Position numbers and translations under genes: made by a program. DNA of 20,295 bases from Candidatus Peregrinibacteria bacterium (GTDB lineage: Bacteria; Patescibacteriota; Gracilibacteria; Peribacterales; Peribacteraceae): the NCBI GenBank assembly GCA_016866815.1, contig VGKZ01000006.1, positions 1 to 20,295 of the forward strand, given 5' to 3'. The notes under the pieces are model-generated. The model was not told the DNA's origin. It did not search any database and worked only from the letters and a program-made list of their open reading frames with translations. Shown here in pieces: positions 7,936 through 17,251 of the stretch. Within the stretch, counting starts at the first letter, position 1, and each line of letters opens with the position of its first letter.

Positions 7936-8201
7936 CTTATTCTCACTTTCTTTTGTCTACGCGACAAAAGAAAGATGACAAAGAAAAACGCACCCGCCGC
8001 CAGTGCCCCTCCACCCGGCCCTGGGCCTCCTCAACGGCTCCTCCAAGGATTCGGAGCCGTTTCGTCGGCACGAGAACAGGGCCTTCCCCTGCACCCCCCG
8101 TGGCGGCGGAGCCTACCAGCCATGAAACTCGTGTAGTGACAGAGGGTGCGTTTTCCTTTGCGAACTTTCTTCTGGTAGAAGCAAAGAAAGTGAGAAATAA
8201 G
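7936..8201. repeat. Structured intergenic repeat element, copy 2 (nested inverted repeats, MITE-like)
   Basis: This 266-bp non-coding block fills the gap between gltX and the 147-aa gene. Its outer ends 7936-7953 and 8183-8201 are inverted repeats (CTTATTCTCACTTTCTTT, one base of indel). Inside lie an inverted pair at 7980-7995 and 8144-8159 (15 of 16 positions), a perfect 12-bp hairpin at 7946-7957/7963-7974, a 7-bp pair at 8017-8023/8077-8083 and a perfect 9-bp hairpin at 8033-8041/8053-8061. Conserved blocks match the element at 6221-6440. It has no gene of its own. The nested form suggests either a non-autonomous mobile element or a folded RNA downstream of gltX. Confidence 0.8.
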
Positions 8202-8206
8202 TATCG

Positions 8207-9697
8207 CTATTTCACCTGTTTCGCTTTCTCCACTCTCTTCAATGTCTTTGCCTTACCGAGTGCAGCTGCCACCTCGAAAGCTCCAGGGCTGAAGGGAAGA
8301 CCGGTGAGTGCGGCACGCAGGGGCCAGAGCGTCTGGCCGATTTTTAAGCCGAGCGAGTCGGTTGCGCCGCGCAGAATTTTTTCGAGATGGGCGGGATTCC
8401 AGTCTTTCTCCGCGATTTTGGTCAGCTCCGTTTCGAGCATTGCGAGGATCTGCGGCAACAGCTCCTCCGTCACCTTCTGCTTTTTGTTCGCGAGCAGGTC
8501 TTTCGTGATTGCGGGGTCTACGTAGTAGTACGAAAGCATCTCCGGCGCTTCTGAAAAGAAGGTGATGCGTTCCTGAATCAATGCAGCGCGGTCATGGAAT
8601 TTCGGATCATTCTCAGCTTCCGGGTATTTCCCTGCAACGAGGGGTCTGATGCGATCTGCAAATTCCTTCGGTGCAATTTTTCGGATCCATTGGCCTTGGA
8701 ACCAGTCGAGTTTTTCGCGGTCAAAGACCGCTCCACCCTTCTGAACGCGCTCCAGGGAGAATTGCTCGATCAATTCTTTCATCGTGAAGAGTTCCTGTGT
8801 GGTGCCGGGGTTCCATCCGAGCAGCGCAATGAAATTGAGAATCGCTTCCGGCAGGTATCCGCGGTCGATGTAGTCCTGCACCGAGACGTCGTTCTGACGT
8901 TTGCTCAGTTTGCTGCGGTCCTGGTTCAACAACAATGGAACGTGCGCGTAGCGCGGTGCCGGCCATCCGAAATATTCGAAGAGCAGCAAGTGCTTCGGCG
9001 TGGAGCTTAGCCATTCTTCACCGCGAATGACGAGATCCACTTGCATCAAATGATCATCAACGACGTTCGCGAGATGGTACGTCGGGAATCCGTCGCTCTT
9101 CATGAGAATTTGATCGTCGATTTCCATACCTTTGAATTCCACATTGCCCCGGATGTCGTCGGTGAACCGGACCACGTTGCCTTCCGGGATTTTCATGCGA
9201 ATGACATAGGGTTCTCCCGCATCAAGTTTCGCTTTCGTCTCCTCTTTGGTCATGGTGAGCGAGTTTTTCATGCGCATGCGGACCGATGCATCGTACTTCG
9301 GCGCGGGATTCCCCGCCGCGGTCTCGCGGGTGCGCATCGCTTCCAGGTCGTCTTTCGTATCGAATGCGTAGTATGCGCAATGTGTATCGAGCAGTATCTG
9401 CGCATGCTTTCTGTAGATCTCCAATCTCTCCGATTGAATGTATGGACCATGCGGCCCATGCTGACCAACCATACTGTTTTGAAGGACGACTCCTTCATCC
9501 GGTGTGATGCCTGCCCAGTAGAGCGTTTCGACAATATTTTCGAGCGCTCCCGGTACGGTGCGCTCCCTGTCAGTGTCTTCAATACGGAGAATGAACGAAT
9601 CTTTCGTTTGTTTTGCGATCAGGTAGCAGTACAGGGCAGTCCGCAATCCGCCGATGTGGAGAAAGCCGGTGGGAGAGGGGGGGAAACGGGTACGCAC
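8207..9697 (-). CDS. gltX: Glutamyl-tRNA synthetase
   Basis: GltX is a class I aminoacyl-tRNA synthetase that charges tRNA-Glu (and tRNA-Gln where Gln-tRNA is made by amidation). The product starts RTRFPPSPTGFLHIGG, which includes the HIGH-type signature HIGG at residues 14-17. It carries KLSKR, the KMSKS equivalent, at about 263-267, with the usual GFPTYHLANVVDDH block before it and a helical anticodon-binding C-terminal half. The length of 496 aa is close to the family norm. I place the start at the GTG at 9697 because the family begins only a few residues before RFxPSPTG. A GTG ten codons upstream (9727) lies within the palindrome at 9716-9744 and would add an atypical tail. The stop lies 5 bp from the repeat element at 7936-8201. 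Confidence 0.95.
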   Translation of the reverse strand: MRTRFPPSPTGFLHIGGLRTALYCYLIAKQTKDSFILRIEDTDRERTVPGALENIVETLYWAGITPDEGVVLQNSMVGQHGPHGPYIQSERLEIYRKHAQILLDTHCAYYAFDTKDDLEAMRTRETAAGNPAPKYDASVRMRMKNSLTMTKEETKAKLDAGEPYVIRMKIPEGNVVRFTDDIRGNVEFKGMEIDDQILMKSDGFPTYHLANVVDDHLMQVDLVIRGEEWLSSTPKHLLLFEYFGWPAPRYAHVPLLLNQDRSKLSKRQNDVSVQDYIDRGYLPEAILNFIALLGWNPGTTQELFTMKELIEQFSLERVQKGGAVFDREKLDWFQGQWIRKIAPKEFADRIRPLVAGKYPEAENDPKFHDRAALIQERITFFSEAPEMLSYYYVDPAITKDLLANKKQKVTEELLPQILAMLETELTKIAEKDWNPAHLEKILRGATDSLGLKIGQTLWPLRAALTGLPFSPGAFEVAAALGKAKTLKRVEKAKQVK

Positions 9698-9715
9698 GAT
9701 GCAATGATGAATTTC

Positions 9716-9744
9716 GTAGATACGCACCGGCGGTGCGTATCTAC
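9716..9744. repeat. 29-bp perfect palindrome upstream of gltX
   Basis: GTAGATACGCACCG and its exact reverse complement CGGTGCGTATCTAC flank a single central base. It lies 18 bp before the proposed gltX GTG and after the cyclophilin stop. On the minus strand no T-run follows, so it is not a normal terminator for the cyclophilin gene. On the plus strand a T6 run lies about 9 nt away. Confidence 0.85.
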
Positions 9745-9772
9745 AATATCGTATTTTTTGTGATTTTTCCCG

Positions 9773-10516
9773 TTATTCTCCCACCTCCGCATCAAACGTC
9801 ACCGGATCGATCGGTCTGTCGTTCGCCCCGCGTTTGACATTCACGATCGCATCGACGGTTTCCATGCCCTCGGTCACACGGCCGAAGACTGTGTGATTCC
9901 CTTCGAGCCATGGGGTACCCTCGTTTCTCGTGATGATGAAGAACTGCGAACCGTTCGTATTCGGTCCACTGTTTGCCATGGCGATATACCCGCGCTTCAT
10001 CGGAAGGGATTCGAGATCATCGTTGAAGCGATACCCCTTCAGGGACAGATAATCCTTCACCGTTGCGTTCTCCAGTTCCTTTGGAATCGTTCCCTGGAAG
10101 ACATCCTTGAGTTTCTGCTTGTTGAGACTGTAACTGTCGGCGTTGATCTCATCTTCGAACTCACCTCCGAAGACACTCTCTCCTCCCGTGCCGTCTCCGT
10201 TCGGGTCGCCGCCCTGGATCATGAAATCAGGGATCACGCGATGGAACGTGAGTTTGTTGTAGTAACCCATTTTTGCAAGCGCGATGAAGTTCGTCACCGT
10301 TTTCGGTGCTGCATCCGCATCCAACTCCAATACGATGTCACCTTCCGAGGTCTTGAGTGTGACCGTGTGCTTGCCGCTCAACAGTTTTCCGTTCCATACG
10401 TTATTTCCCTGCGTATCGGTATCCATAATGCGGGTAGTATCCGTCTCGTTTTTGCTGCAGCCGACGAGCAGCGCCAGCGCAAAAAGCGGAATCAGTACGA
10501 TGTACAATTTCTTCAT
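9773..10516 (-). CDS. Cyclophilin-type peptidyl-prolyl isomerase, lipoprotein
   Basis: This is a predicted extracytoplasmic cis-trans prolyl isomerase. The first 20 residues form a lipoprotein signal, MKKLYIVLIPLFALALLVGC, with Cys20 as the lipidation site. The cyclophilin fold follows: GDIVLEL, then FHRVIPDFMIQGGDP at 91-105 with catalytic Arg93, NGSQFFI at 188-194, and HTVFGRV at 208-214. About 45 extra residues (124-170) sit between the QGGDP and GSQFF motifs. I chose the ATG at 10516, which starts the lipoprotein signal exactly; a longer open frame overlaps murG and is not protein-like. It begins 13 bp after the murG stop, so it is probably in the murG operon. Its likely job is folding exported or cell-wall-associated proteins. 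Confidence 0.93.
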   Translation of the reverse strand: MKKLYIVLIPLFALALLVGCSKNETDTTRIMDTDTQGNNVWNGKLLSGKHTVTLKTSEGDIVLELDADAAPKTVTNFIALAKMGYYNKLTFHRVIPDFMIQGGDPNGDGTGGESVFGGEFEDEINADSYSLNKQKLKDVFQGTIPKELENATVKDYLSLKGYRFNDDLESLPMKRGYIAMANSGPNTNGSQFFIITRNEGTPWLEGNHTVFGRVTEGMETVDAIVNVKRGANDRPIDPVTFDAEVGE

Positions 10517-10529
10517 AAGCCGGGGAAGA

Positions 10530-11525
10530 CTACTCAGGTATTGCTCCGGAATCAAGGCACTGCGATATAATTTCCGAAATGTGTCTACTATCTTGTCCAT
10601 CTGTGCCGTGTGTACCGTGGACTCTTTTCCCCAGTAGAGAGAGGATAAGTGGCGCGAGATGTTCCTGCATTTCCACCTGAGGACAGACGACAAAGTGCGC
10701 ATTGGTGTCGTGAGCCCGCAGGGCGTTTGCATGTTGAGCGCGGTGGAGCGGCACCAGTACCGAGGGGATGCCGTTCGCTGCCAGTTCTGCGATACTGCTC
10801 GCACCGGCTCTGCTCACGGTGACATCCGCCGCGGCATAGAAATGCGGCAGTTCTTCATTCGCAAATTCCATTGCGCAATACCCGGGGGTATTCCCACCCT
10901 GCACATTCGCAGGCAGTTTGCCTGCGCCGGTGATGTGAATGATGTCCATGGTCTGCAGTAATTCGTGTGTGAGCCCGAAGATGCACCTGTTGATTGCCTC
11001 AGCACCCTGGCTGCCGCCCATCACAAGCAATACTGGGCGTCCTTCCCGAACACCCGCGATGGTGCGTCCTCGCTCACGCGATCCTCTTGTCATGCACGAA
11101 CGGACAGGAGTTCCCCTATAGGTTTTCACTGCGAATCTCCCGAGTAGCCGGTTCGTTTTCCCGGGAAGAGCTTCCGGTTCGAGCAGCATGACCGGAATTT
11201 TTTTCTGCCATGCCGCAATGATGAGCGGTGCACTGACATATCCTCCGGTGCTGAAGACTACGTCAGGCATCTGCCGCTCCAAAATCTTCTGTGCAGCGCA
11301 CAGTGCCCGTACTCCCTTCAACAGCAACGACACTCCGATGCGCGGCGCATCCAGAGGGGTGAATGGGAGTCCGAGGTGTCGCAGGTACGGCGCGTCGGTG
11401 GAACGGGTACTGCAGACAAAGTGCGCGGTGACATCTTTCCGCATACTGCTCAGTGCTTCCCACACAGCGATGGATGGAGCGATGTGCCCGACGGAGCCGC
11501 CGCCGACAAAGAGAACCGTGTGCAT
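10530..11525 (-). CDS. murG: UDP-GlcNAc:undecaprenyl-PP-MurNAc-pentapeptide GlcNAc transferase
   Basis: MurG adds GlcNAc to lipid I to make lipid II on the inner face of the membrane. The 331-aa GT-B protein has GGGSVGHIAPSIA at 8-20 (the Gly-rich lipid-I loop), FSTGGYVSAP at 91-100, MGGSQGAEAIN at 169-179, SRAGASSIAEL at 238-248 in the UDP-GlcNAc site, and HRAQHAN at 261-267. It follows ftsW by 27 bp on the same strand, the classic division/cell-wall order. A degenerate 7-bp array near the 3' end encodes VHGTHGTDGQD at about 302-312, in place of the usual C-terminal helix sequence. A TAGAAT box 7 nt before the ATG, with no Shine-Dalgarno site, suggests an internal leaderless promoter. Confidence 0.95.
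   Translation of the reverse strand: MHTVLFVGGGSVGHIAPSIAVWEALSSMRKDVTAHFVCSTRSTDAPYLRHLGLPFTPLDAPRIGVSLLLKGVRALCAAQKILERQMPDVVFSTGGYVSAPLIIAAWQKKIPVMLLEPEALPGKTNRLLGRFAVKTYRGTPVRSCMTRGSRERGRTIAGVREGRPVLLVMGGSQGAEAINRCIFGLTHELLQTMDIIHITGAGKLPANVQGGNTPGYCAMEFANEELPHFYAAADVTVSRAGASSIAELAANGIPSVLVPLHRAQHANALRAHDTNAHFVVCPQVEMQEHLAPLILSLLGKRVHGTHGTDGQDSRHISEIISQCLDSGAIPE
10591..10625. repeat. Degenerate 7-bp array in the 3' end of murG
   Basis: Successive heptamers TCTTGTC, CATCTGT, GCCGTGT, GTACCGT and GGACTCT share an nnnCnGT pattern at exact 7-bp steps in the middle three. The array lies in the coding region for the last 30 residues of MurG. Confidence 0.55.
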
Positions 11526-11532
11526 TGAGGGA

Positions 11533-11538
11533 ATTCTA
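11533..11538 (-). promoter_or_regulatory. -10-like box (TAGAAT) next to the murG start
   Basis: TAGAAT on the minus strand matches TATAAT at five positions and ends 7 nt before the murG ATG, within the 27-bp gap after ftsW. No Shine-Dalgarno site is present. It may give a secondary leaderless murG transcript. Confidence 0.45.
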
Positions 11539-11552
11539 TAAGGAAAGAGGCG

Positions 11553-12755
11553 TTAGCGCCTACCGATCGTCGGTTGTCTGTAGGTCTTGTTTTCCTTCTT
11601 CGTTCGGCGGTGCTCCGTTGCGTAGCTCTGCGTGGAGTACGAAGAAATATTCAGGAGAATTCCGACACCAATCATCAGAGCCATCAGCGATGAGCCGCCG
11701 TAACTGATGAACGGCAGGGTGAGACCGGTGAGGGGGAAGAGTGCGAGGTTGACTGCGATGTTGAGCAGCGTCTGCACCGCGACCCATGTGGTGATGCCCG
11801 TTGCGACGAGAAAGCCGAAGCGATCCGGCGCCTCCTGCGCGATGCGGTATCCGCGCCAGACGAAGGTGGCGAACATCATGAGGATGATCATGAGACGGAG
11901 GAACCCCAGCTCTTCCGCCATTGCGGCGAACACCATGTCCGCCTGCACTTCGGGGAGATAGCCGAATTTCTGGATGGACTTCCCGTATCCGAGGCCGAAG
12001 AATCCACCGCTACCGATCGCGATGAGCGCTTGCTTGATCTGGAACCCGATGGTTTCACGGATCGAAGGGTCGTCCGGATTGATGAACGCGTGGAAACGGT
12101 TCTTGATGTACTGCTTCTGGAGAATCAGCGGCAAACCCATGACTCCGGCAATGGCACCGCCGAGGAGAAGGTGGAGAATATTTCCTCCAGCGATGAAGAA
12201 CATGGTGCAGGTAATGCCGGTGAGAACGAGGAATGATCCCAAGTCAGGCTGGATGGCAACGAGTACCGTCGAAAGACTCAGGAGCGCCGCGAAGGGGATG
12301 AATCCCTCTTTCCATGTCCCGATCAGCTGCTCGCGCTTCTGGAGCCAGAGCGCCATGTAGAAGACAAGAGTCAGCTTGAGGAATTCCGATGGCTGAATGG
12401 AGAACGGCCCGAGACGGATCCAGCTGTAGGCCGTGCCGTAGTCTGCACCGATGCCCGGCATGAAGACGGCGAGCAGCAGGATGAGCGTCAATCCGAAGAG
12501 CGGTAAAGCGAGACGTTCCCACAAGTGATAGGGAATCATCATGATGAAGACCATGGCGCCGAGACTGACAGCGATGTGCAGGAAGCTGCGCCAGAGATAG
12601 AACGAGTTGCTCGTTTCCTCGCGCAATCCCTGTGCGACCAGACGGGTGGTGATCTGATAGCTTTCAAACACAGAGACGCTCGAGATCATCGCGAAACCGA
12701 ACACCACAAGAACGACGGTGATGCCGAAGAGAAGGGGGTCGATGCGTCGGAACAC
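11553..12755 (-). CDS. ftsW: FtsW-type lipid II glycosyltransferase (SEDS family)
   Basis: SEDS proteins polymerise lipid II into glycan strands together with a class B penicillin-binding protein; FtsW acts at the septum. The product has about ten membrane helices. The family signatures are present: GADYGTAYSWIRLGPFSIQPSEF with the conserved Lys next to it, IAIQPDLGS-like VAIQPDLGSF, the GYLPEVQADMVFAAMAEELGF block, and LPFISYGGSSL near the C-terminus. I call FtsW rather than RodA because murG follows directly. The start is taken as the GTG at 12755, which gives VFRRIDPLLF and is preceded by TGCTACACT and 6 nt. A TTG at 12776 would add seven residues (MCCYTTP). A basic tail of about 25 residues follows the last helix. 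Confidence 0.94.
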   Translation of the reverse strand: MFRRIDPLLFGITVVLVVFGFAMISSVSVFESYQITTRLVAQGLREETSNSFYLWRSFLHIAVSLGAMVFIMMIPYHLWERLALPLFGLTLILLLAVFMPGIGADYGTAYSWIRLGPFSIQPSEFLKLTLVFYMALWLQKREQLIGTWKEGFIPFAALLSLSTVLVAIQPDLGSFLVLTGITCTMFFIAGGNILHLLLGGAIAGVMGLPLILQKQYIKNRFHAFINPDDPSIRETIGFQIKQALIAIGSGGFFGLGYGKSIQKFGYLPEVQADMVFAAMAEELGFLRLMIILMMFATFVWRGYRIAQEAPDRFGFLVATGITTWVAVQTLLNIAVNLALFPLTGLTLPFISYGGSSLMALMIGVGILLNISSYSTQSYATEHRRTKKENKTYRQPTIGRR

Positions 12756-12761
12756 CGGGGT

Positions 12762-12770
12762 AGTGTAGCA
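12762..12770 (-). promoter_or_regulatory. Extended -10 box (TGCTACACT) at ftsW
   Basis: TGCTACACT on the minus strand fits TGnTAnnnT and ends 6 nt before the proposed GTG start, so transcription would begin at the start codon. It lies between the glycosyltransferase stop and ftsW and favours the shorter ftsW start. Confidence 0.55.
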
Positions 12771-12778
12771 GCACAAAG

Positions 12779-12799
12779 CTCATTCCTCATCGCTCATCG
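12779..12799. repeat. 7-bp array at the 3' end of the glycosyltransferase gene (3 units, CTCATCG)
   Basis: Three heptamers in a row, CTCATTC, CTCATCG and CTCATCG, cover the last codons and the stop of the GT2 gene and encode its MSDEE tail. Confidence 0.7.
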
Positions 12800-13655
12800 C
12801 TTTGTTCATTCCTCTCAAAAAAGCAGCCCGATGCTTTCCGCTCATCGTCGGAAATCCGGCAAAAACTTTGTAGGCCAACAGTTTCCATCCTCTGGGCCTG
12901 CGGTCAAAGCCGGGAGTGATGCTTTCCATTTTTACAACCGATGCACCGAGCGTTTCCATTCTCCTGAGAGACTCCTCCAGCGTCATGGTATGGTGATGCA
13001 GTGCGCGTGCATCTGGCGCAAAGAACAGGGGGATGCCTGCGTCGCGGAGTCGTGCGCCCCATTCGATGTCTTCCCATCCATAGAGGGAAATATCTTCGAG
13101 GAAGGGAATTCTACGCGCGATCTCCGTCGGAACACTGATATTGCTGGCATAGGAGAACTGATGCTGAATGGATTTCGGAAGGAAATCTCCGGCATACCGT
13201 TCGATGGACGGATATCCGAACTGCCAGCCGCTCATCGCGAGCCATTCCATCACCGGTGTAATACCGACATCGGGGTCCCAACCTATGGAACCGAGGACGG
13301 CAACCGGTTTTTGCATGTTTCTGTGGATGCTCTCGTGCAGTGCGCAGCAATCCTCTTTCAGGAAGATGTCATCACCAATGAAGAAGCAGGCGGGAGCCGT
13401 CGCGATAGCGACGCCACGGTTCCGGGCTGTGCCCTGTTGGCAGGGGGGAATTTCGATGAAGCGAAAATGAGGGGGTAGGGGGTTGAGGGCAGAGGGTTGA
13501 GTGCACAGTTCTGTTGTTGCTGGGTTGTTGGTGTCACTGACGACGATTACTTCAATGTTTTCCGCAATCGTTTGTTTCGCCAAATGCGCCAGACACTTCG
13601 CGAGAATGTCCGCGCGATTGTGGGTCGGAATGATGACAGAAAGTTGGGGAGACAC
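12780..13655 (-). CDS. GT2-family glycosyltransferase
   Basis: This is a GT-A fold sugar transferase, probably using a nucleotide sugar to build a surface glycan or glycoprotein; the substrate is not visible. The 291-aa product opens with LSVIIPTHNRADILAKCL, typical of GT2. It carries GTARNRGVA at about 75-83 and FIGDDIFL at about 92-99, the DXD-like metal and nucleotide site. It also has an acceptor-side GWEDIEWGARLRDAG. There is no membrane segment. The start is GTG at 13655, exactly where the family N-terminus begins. It is the first gene of the minus-strand envelope cluster, 24 bp before ftsW. Two 7-bp arrays affect it: one encodes TQPSALNPLPPHF at 52-64 between the first strand-helix units, the other forms the C-terminus. 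Confidence 0.9.
   Translation of the reverse strand: MSPQLSVIIPTHNRADILAKCLAHLAKQTIAENIEVIVVSDTNNPATTELCTQPSALNPLPPHFRFIEIPPCQQGTARNRGVAIATAPACFFIGDDIFLKEDCCALHESIHRNMQKPVAVLGSIGWDPDVGITPVMEWLAMSGWQFGYPSIERYAGDFLPKSIQHQFSYASNISVPTEIARRIPFLEDISLYGWEDIEWGARLRDAGIPLFFAPDARALHHHTMTLEESLRRMETLGASVVKMESITPGFDRRPRGWKLLAYKVFAGFPTMSGKHRAAFLRGMNKAMSDEE
13467..13501. repeat. 7-bp tandem array inside the glycosyltransferase gene (5 units)
   Basis: The five consecutive heptamers are ATGAGGG, GGTAGGG, GGTTGAG, GGCAGAG and GGTTGAG. They lie in the coding region for residues about 52-63, a Pro-rich loop between conserved GT2 segments. Confidence 0.75.
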
Positions 13656-13679
13656 GGGCTGGAGGCTGTACGATATCTT

Positions 13680-13742
13680 CAGCTTATAGCTTATAGCTTT
13701 CAGCTTACAGCTTTCAGCTTACAGCTTACAGCTTATAACTTA
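13680..13742. repeat. 7-bp tandem array between GT2 and tsaB (9 units, consensus CAGCTTA)
   Basis: Nine head-to-tail heptamers YAGCTTW fill 63 bp of the 92-bp divergent gap. The last unit is the degenerate TAACTTA. This is the cleanest array in the window. It lies between two divergent starts and so overlaps where both promoters should be. Confidence 0.95.
13734..13739 (+). promoter_or_regulatory. Possible tsaB -10 box (TATAAC) formed by the repeat array
   Basis: TATAAC spans the junction of the last two heptamers and ends 8 nt before the tsaB ATG. No Shine-Dalgarno site is present. If real, the repeat supplies the promoter. Confidence 0.35.
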
Positions 13743-13747
13743 TCGAT

Positions 13748-14359
13748 ATGCACTGTCTTTTCCTCGATCTCGCGTCCCATAACGGTTTGATTGCCTGCGT
13801 GACTGGCAACAAGACCGTGGCTTCGCATCCCGTTGACCACCGCGTTGGTGACCATGAGTTGTTGCCGCGTATTGAATCGATGTTGAAGGAGGCGGGTTGG
13901 TCCTATCCTGATCTGACGCATGTTGCCTGCGTCACCGGACCTGGTGGGTTTACCAGTCTTCGTGTCGCCGTCACCTGCGCAAATGTGCTTGCAGATCAAT
14001 TGGGTATCCCGTCCGCCGGTGTTCACTTGAGTGATGTGTATGGAGCGAGATTGGGACATGAGAAGCGAGACATGAGACATGAGTACTGGTTTCACTCTAC
14101 AAAAAAAGAACAACTGTTCATTCGTGGTGGAGAGTGGGCGGAGCCGTCGTTAGTGATGGTGGAAGATCTCCTGAAAACGCTGCCGAAAAAAATCACATGG
14201 TGCGGAGAATTGATTGACGAGCATCGTCAGGCGATTACCGGAGTGGCGGAAATGATGGAGGCTTTGCTGCGGCCATATTCTGAAGTATTACCTGCATTTC
14301 TTTCCGGAGCGGTGTTTGCAAAAAAACAACTGGAACCGTGGTACGGAAGGGGGTGGTGA
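13748..14359 (+). CDS. tsaB: tRNA threonylcarbamoyladenosine biosynthesis protein TsaB
   Basis: TsaB is the inactive ASKHA partner of TsaD and is needed for the t6A modification of ANN-decoding tRNAs. The 203-aa protein begins MHCLFLDLAS, where the usual family start reads LaIDTS, and has the hallmark GPGGFTSLRVAVTCANVLA at about 64-82 followed by GIPSAGV. It ends near the family-typical LxPWYGR. Its length is slightly under the usual 220-230. A 7-bp array at 14047-14088 encodes LGHEKRDMRHEY at about 102-113, directly after the conserved N-terminal domain and in a variable region. tsaB is divergent from the glycosyltransferase gene and is followed 124 bp later by secA on the same strand. Confidence 0.9.
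   Translation: MHCLFLDLASHNGLIACVTGNKTVASHPVDHRVGDHELLPRIESMLKEAGWSYPDLTHVACVTGPGGFTSLRVAVTCANVLADQLGIPSAGVHLSDVYGARLGHEKRDMRHEYWFHSTKKEQLFIRGGEWAEPSLVMVEDLLKTLPKKITWCGELIDEHRQAITGVAEMMEALLRPYSEVLPAFLSGAVFAKKQLEPWYGRGW
14047..14088. repeat. 7-bp tandem array inside tsaB (AGACATG type)
   Basis: The heptamers in register are GAGATTG, GGACATG, AGAAGCG, AGACATG, AGACATG and AGTACTG. They encode a charged insertion (HEKRDMRHE) after the first TsaB domain. Confidence 0.8.
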
Positions 14360-14448
14360 AGAGTAGTTCGTAGGTTATGCAGTCGTAGCGAAGTATTCGT
14401 TGTATGAACAATGGAATTTCCCGGTCAAAATATTGCTGCATTCCCCCT

Positions 14449-14476
14449 GCAGGAAAGGCTCTTTCCCTGCTACCCT
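14449..14476 (+). promoter_or_regulatory. secA extended -10 (TGCTACCCT) preceded by a hairpin
   Basis: TGCTACCCT at 14468-14476 fits TGnTAnnnT and ends 7 nt before the secA ATG. Just before it, GCAGGAAAG (14449-14457) can pair with CTTTCCCTGC (14461-14470) across a 3-nt loop with one bulged C. The right arm overlaps the TGC of the box, so the inverted repeat could act as an operator. No Shine-Dalgarno site is seen. Confidence 0.45.
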
Positions 14477-14483
14477 ATCTGCG

Positions 14484-17228
<2,745 letters not shown>

Positions 17229-17239
17229 TGAATATCGAG

Positions 17240-17245
17240 TATACT
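17240..17245 (+). promoter_or_regulatory. -10 box (TATACT) at the SLH gene
   Basis: TATACT matches five of six positions and ends 6 nt before the ATG at 17252, predicting a leaderless transcript. It lies just past the secA stop. Coupled translation from the overlapping ATG at 17228 is the alternative. Confidence 0.5.
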
Positions 17246-17251
17246 GATCGT

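Noticed and set aside
7936..8201. Short open frames across the GC-rich intergenic blocks as small proteins
   Set aside because: The frames in both copies are low-complexity Pro/Arg/Ser strings, not conserved between copies, whereas the stems are kept.
9716..9744. Terminator of the cyclophilin gene
   Set aside because: On the minus strand the stem is followed by GAAATTC, not a T-run.
10517..10804. Upstream extension of the cyclophilin frame
   Set aside because: It overlaps murG in another frame, and a perfect lipoprotein signal starts at 10516.
13680..13742. CRISPR array
   Set aside because: Units are 7 bp with no spacers, and no cas gene is near.
14360..14483. A small RNA or riboswitch upstream of secA
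   Set aside because: Only short hairpins are visible in 124 bp, with no recognisable riboswitch core and a likely start site right at the ATG.
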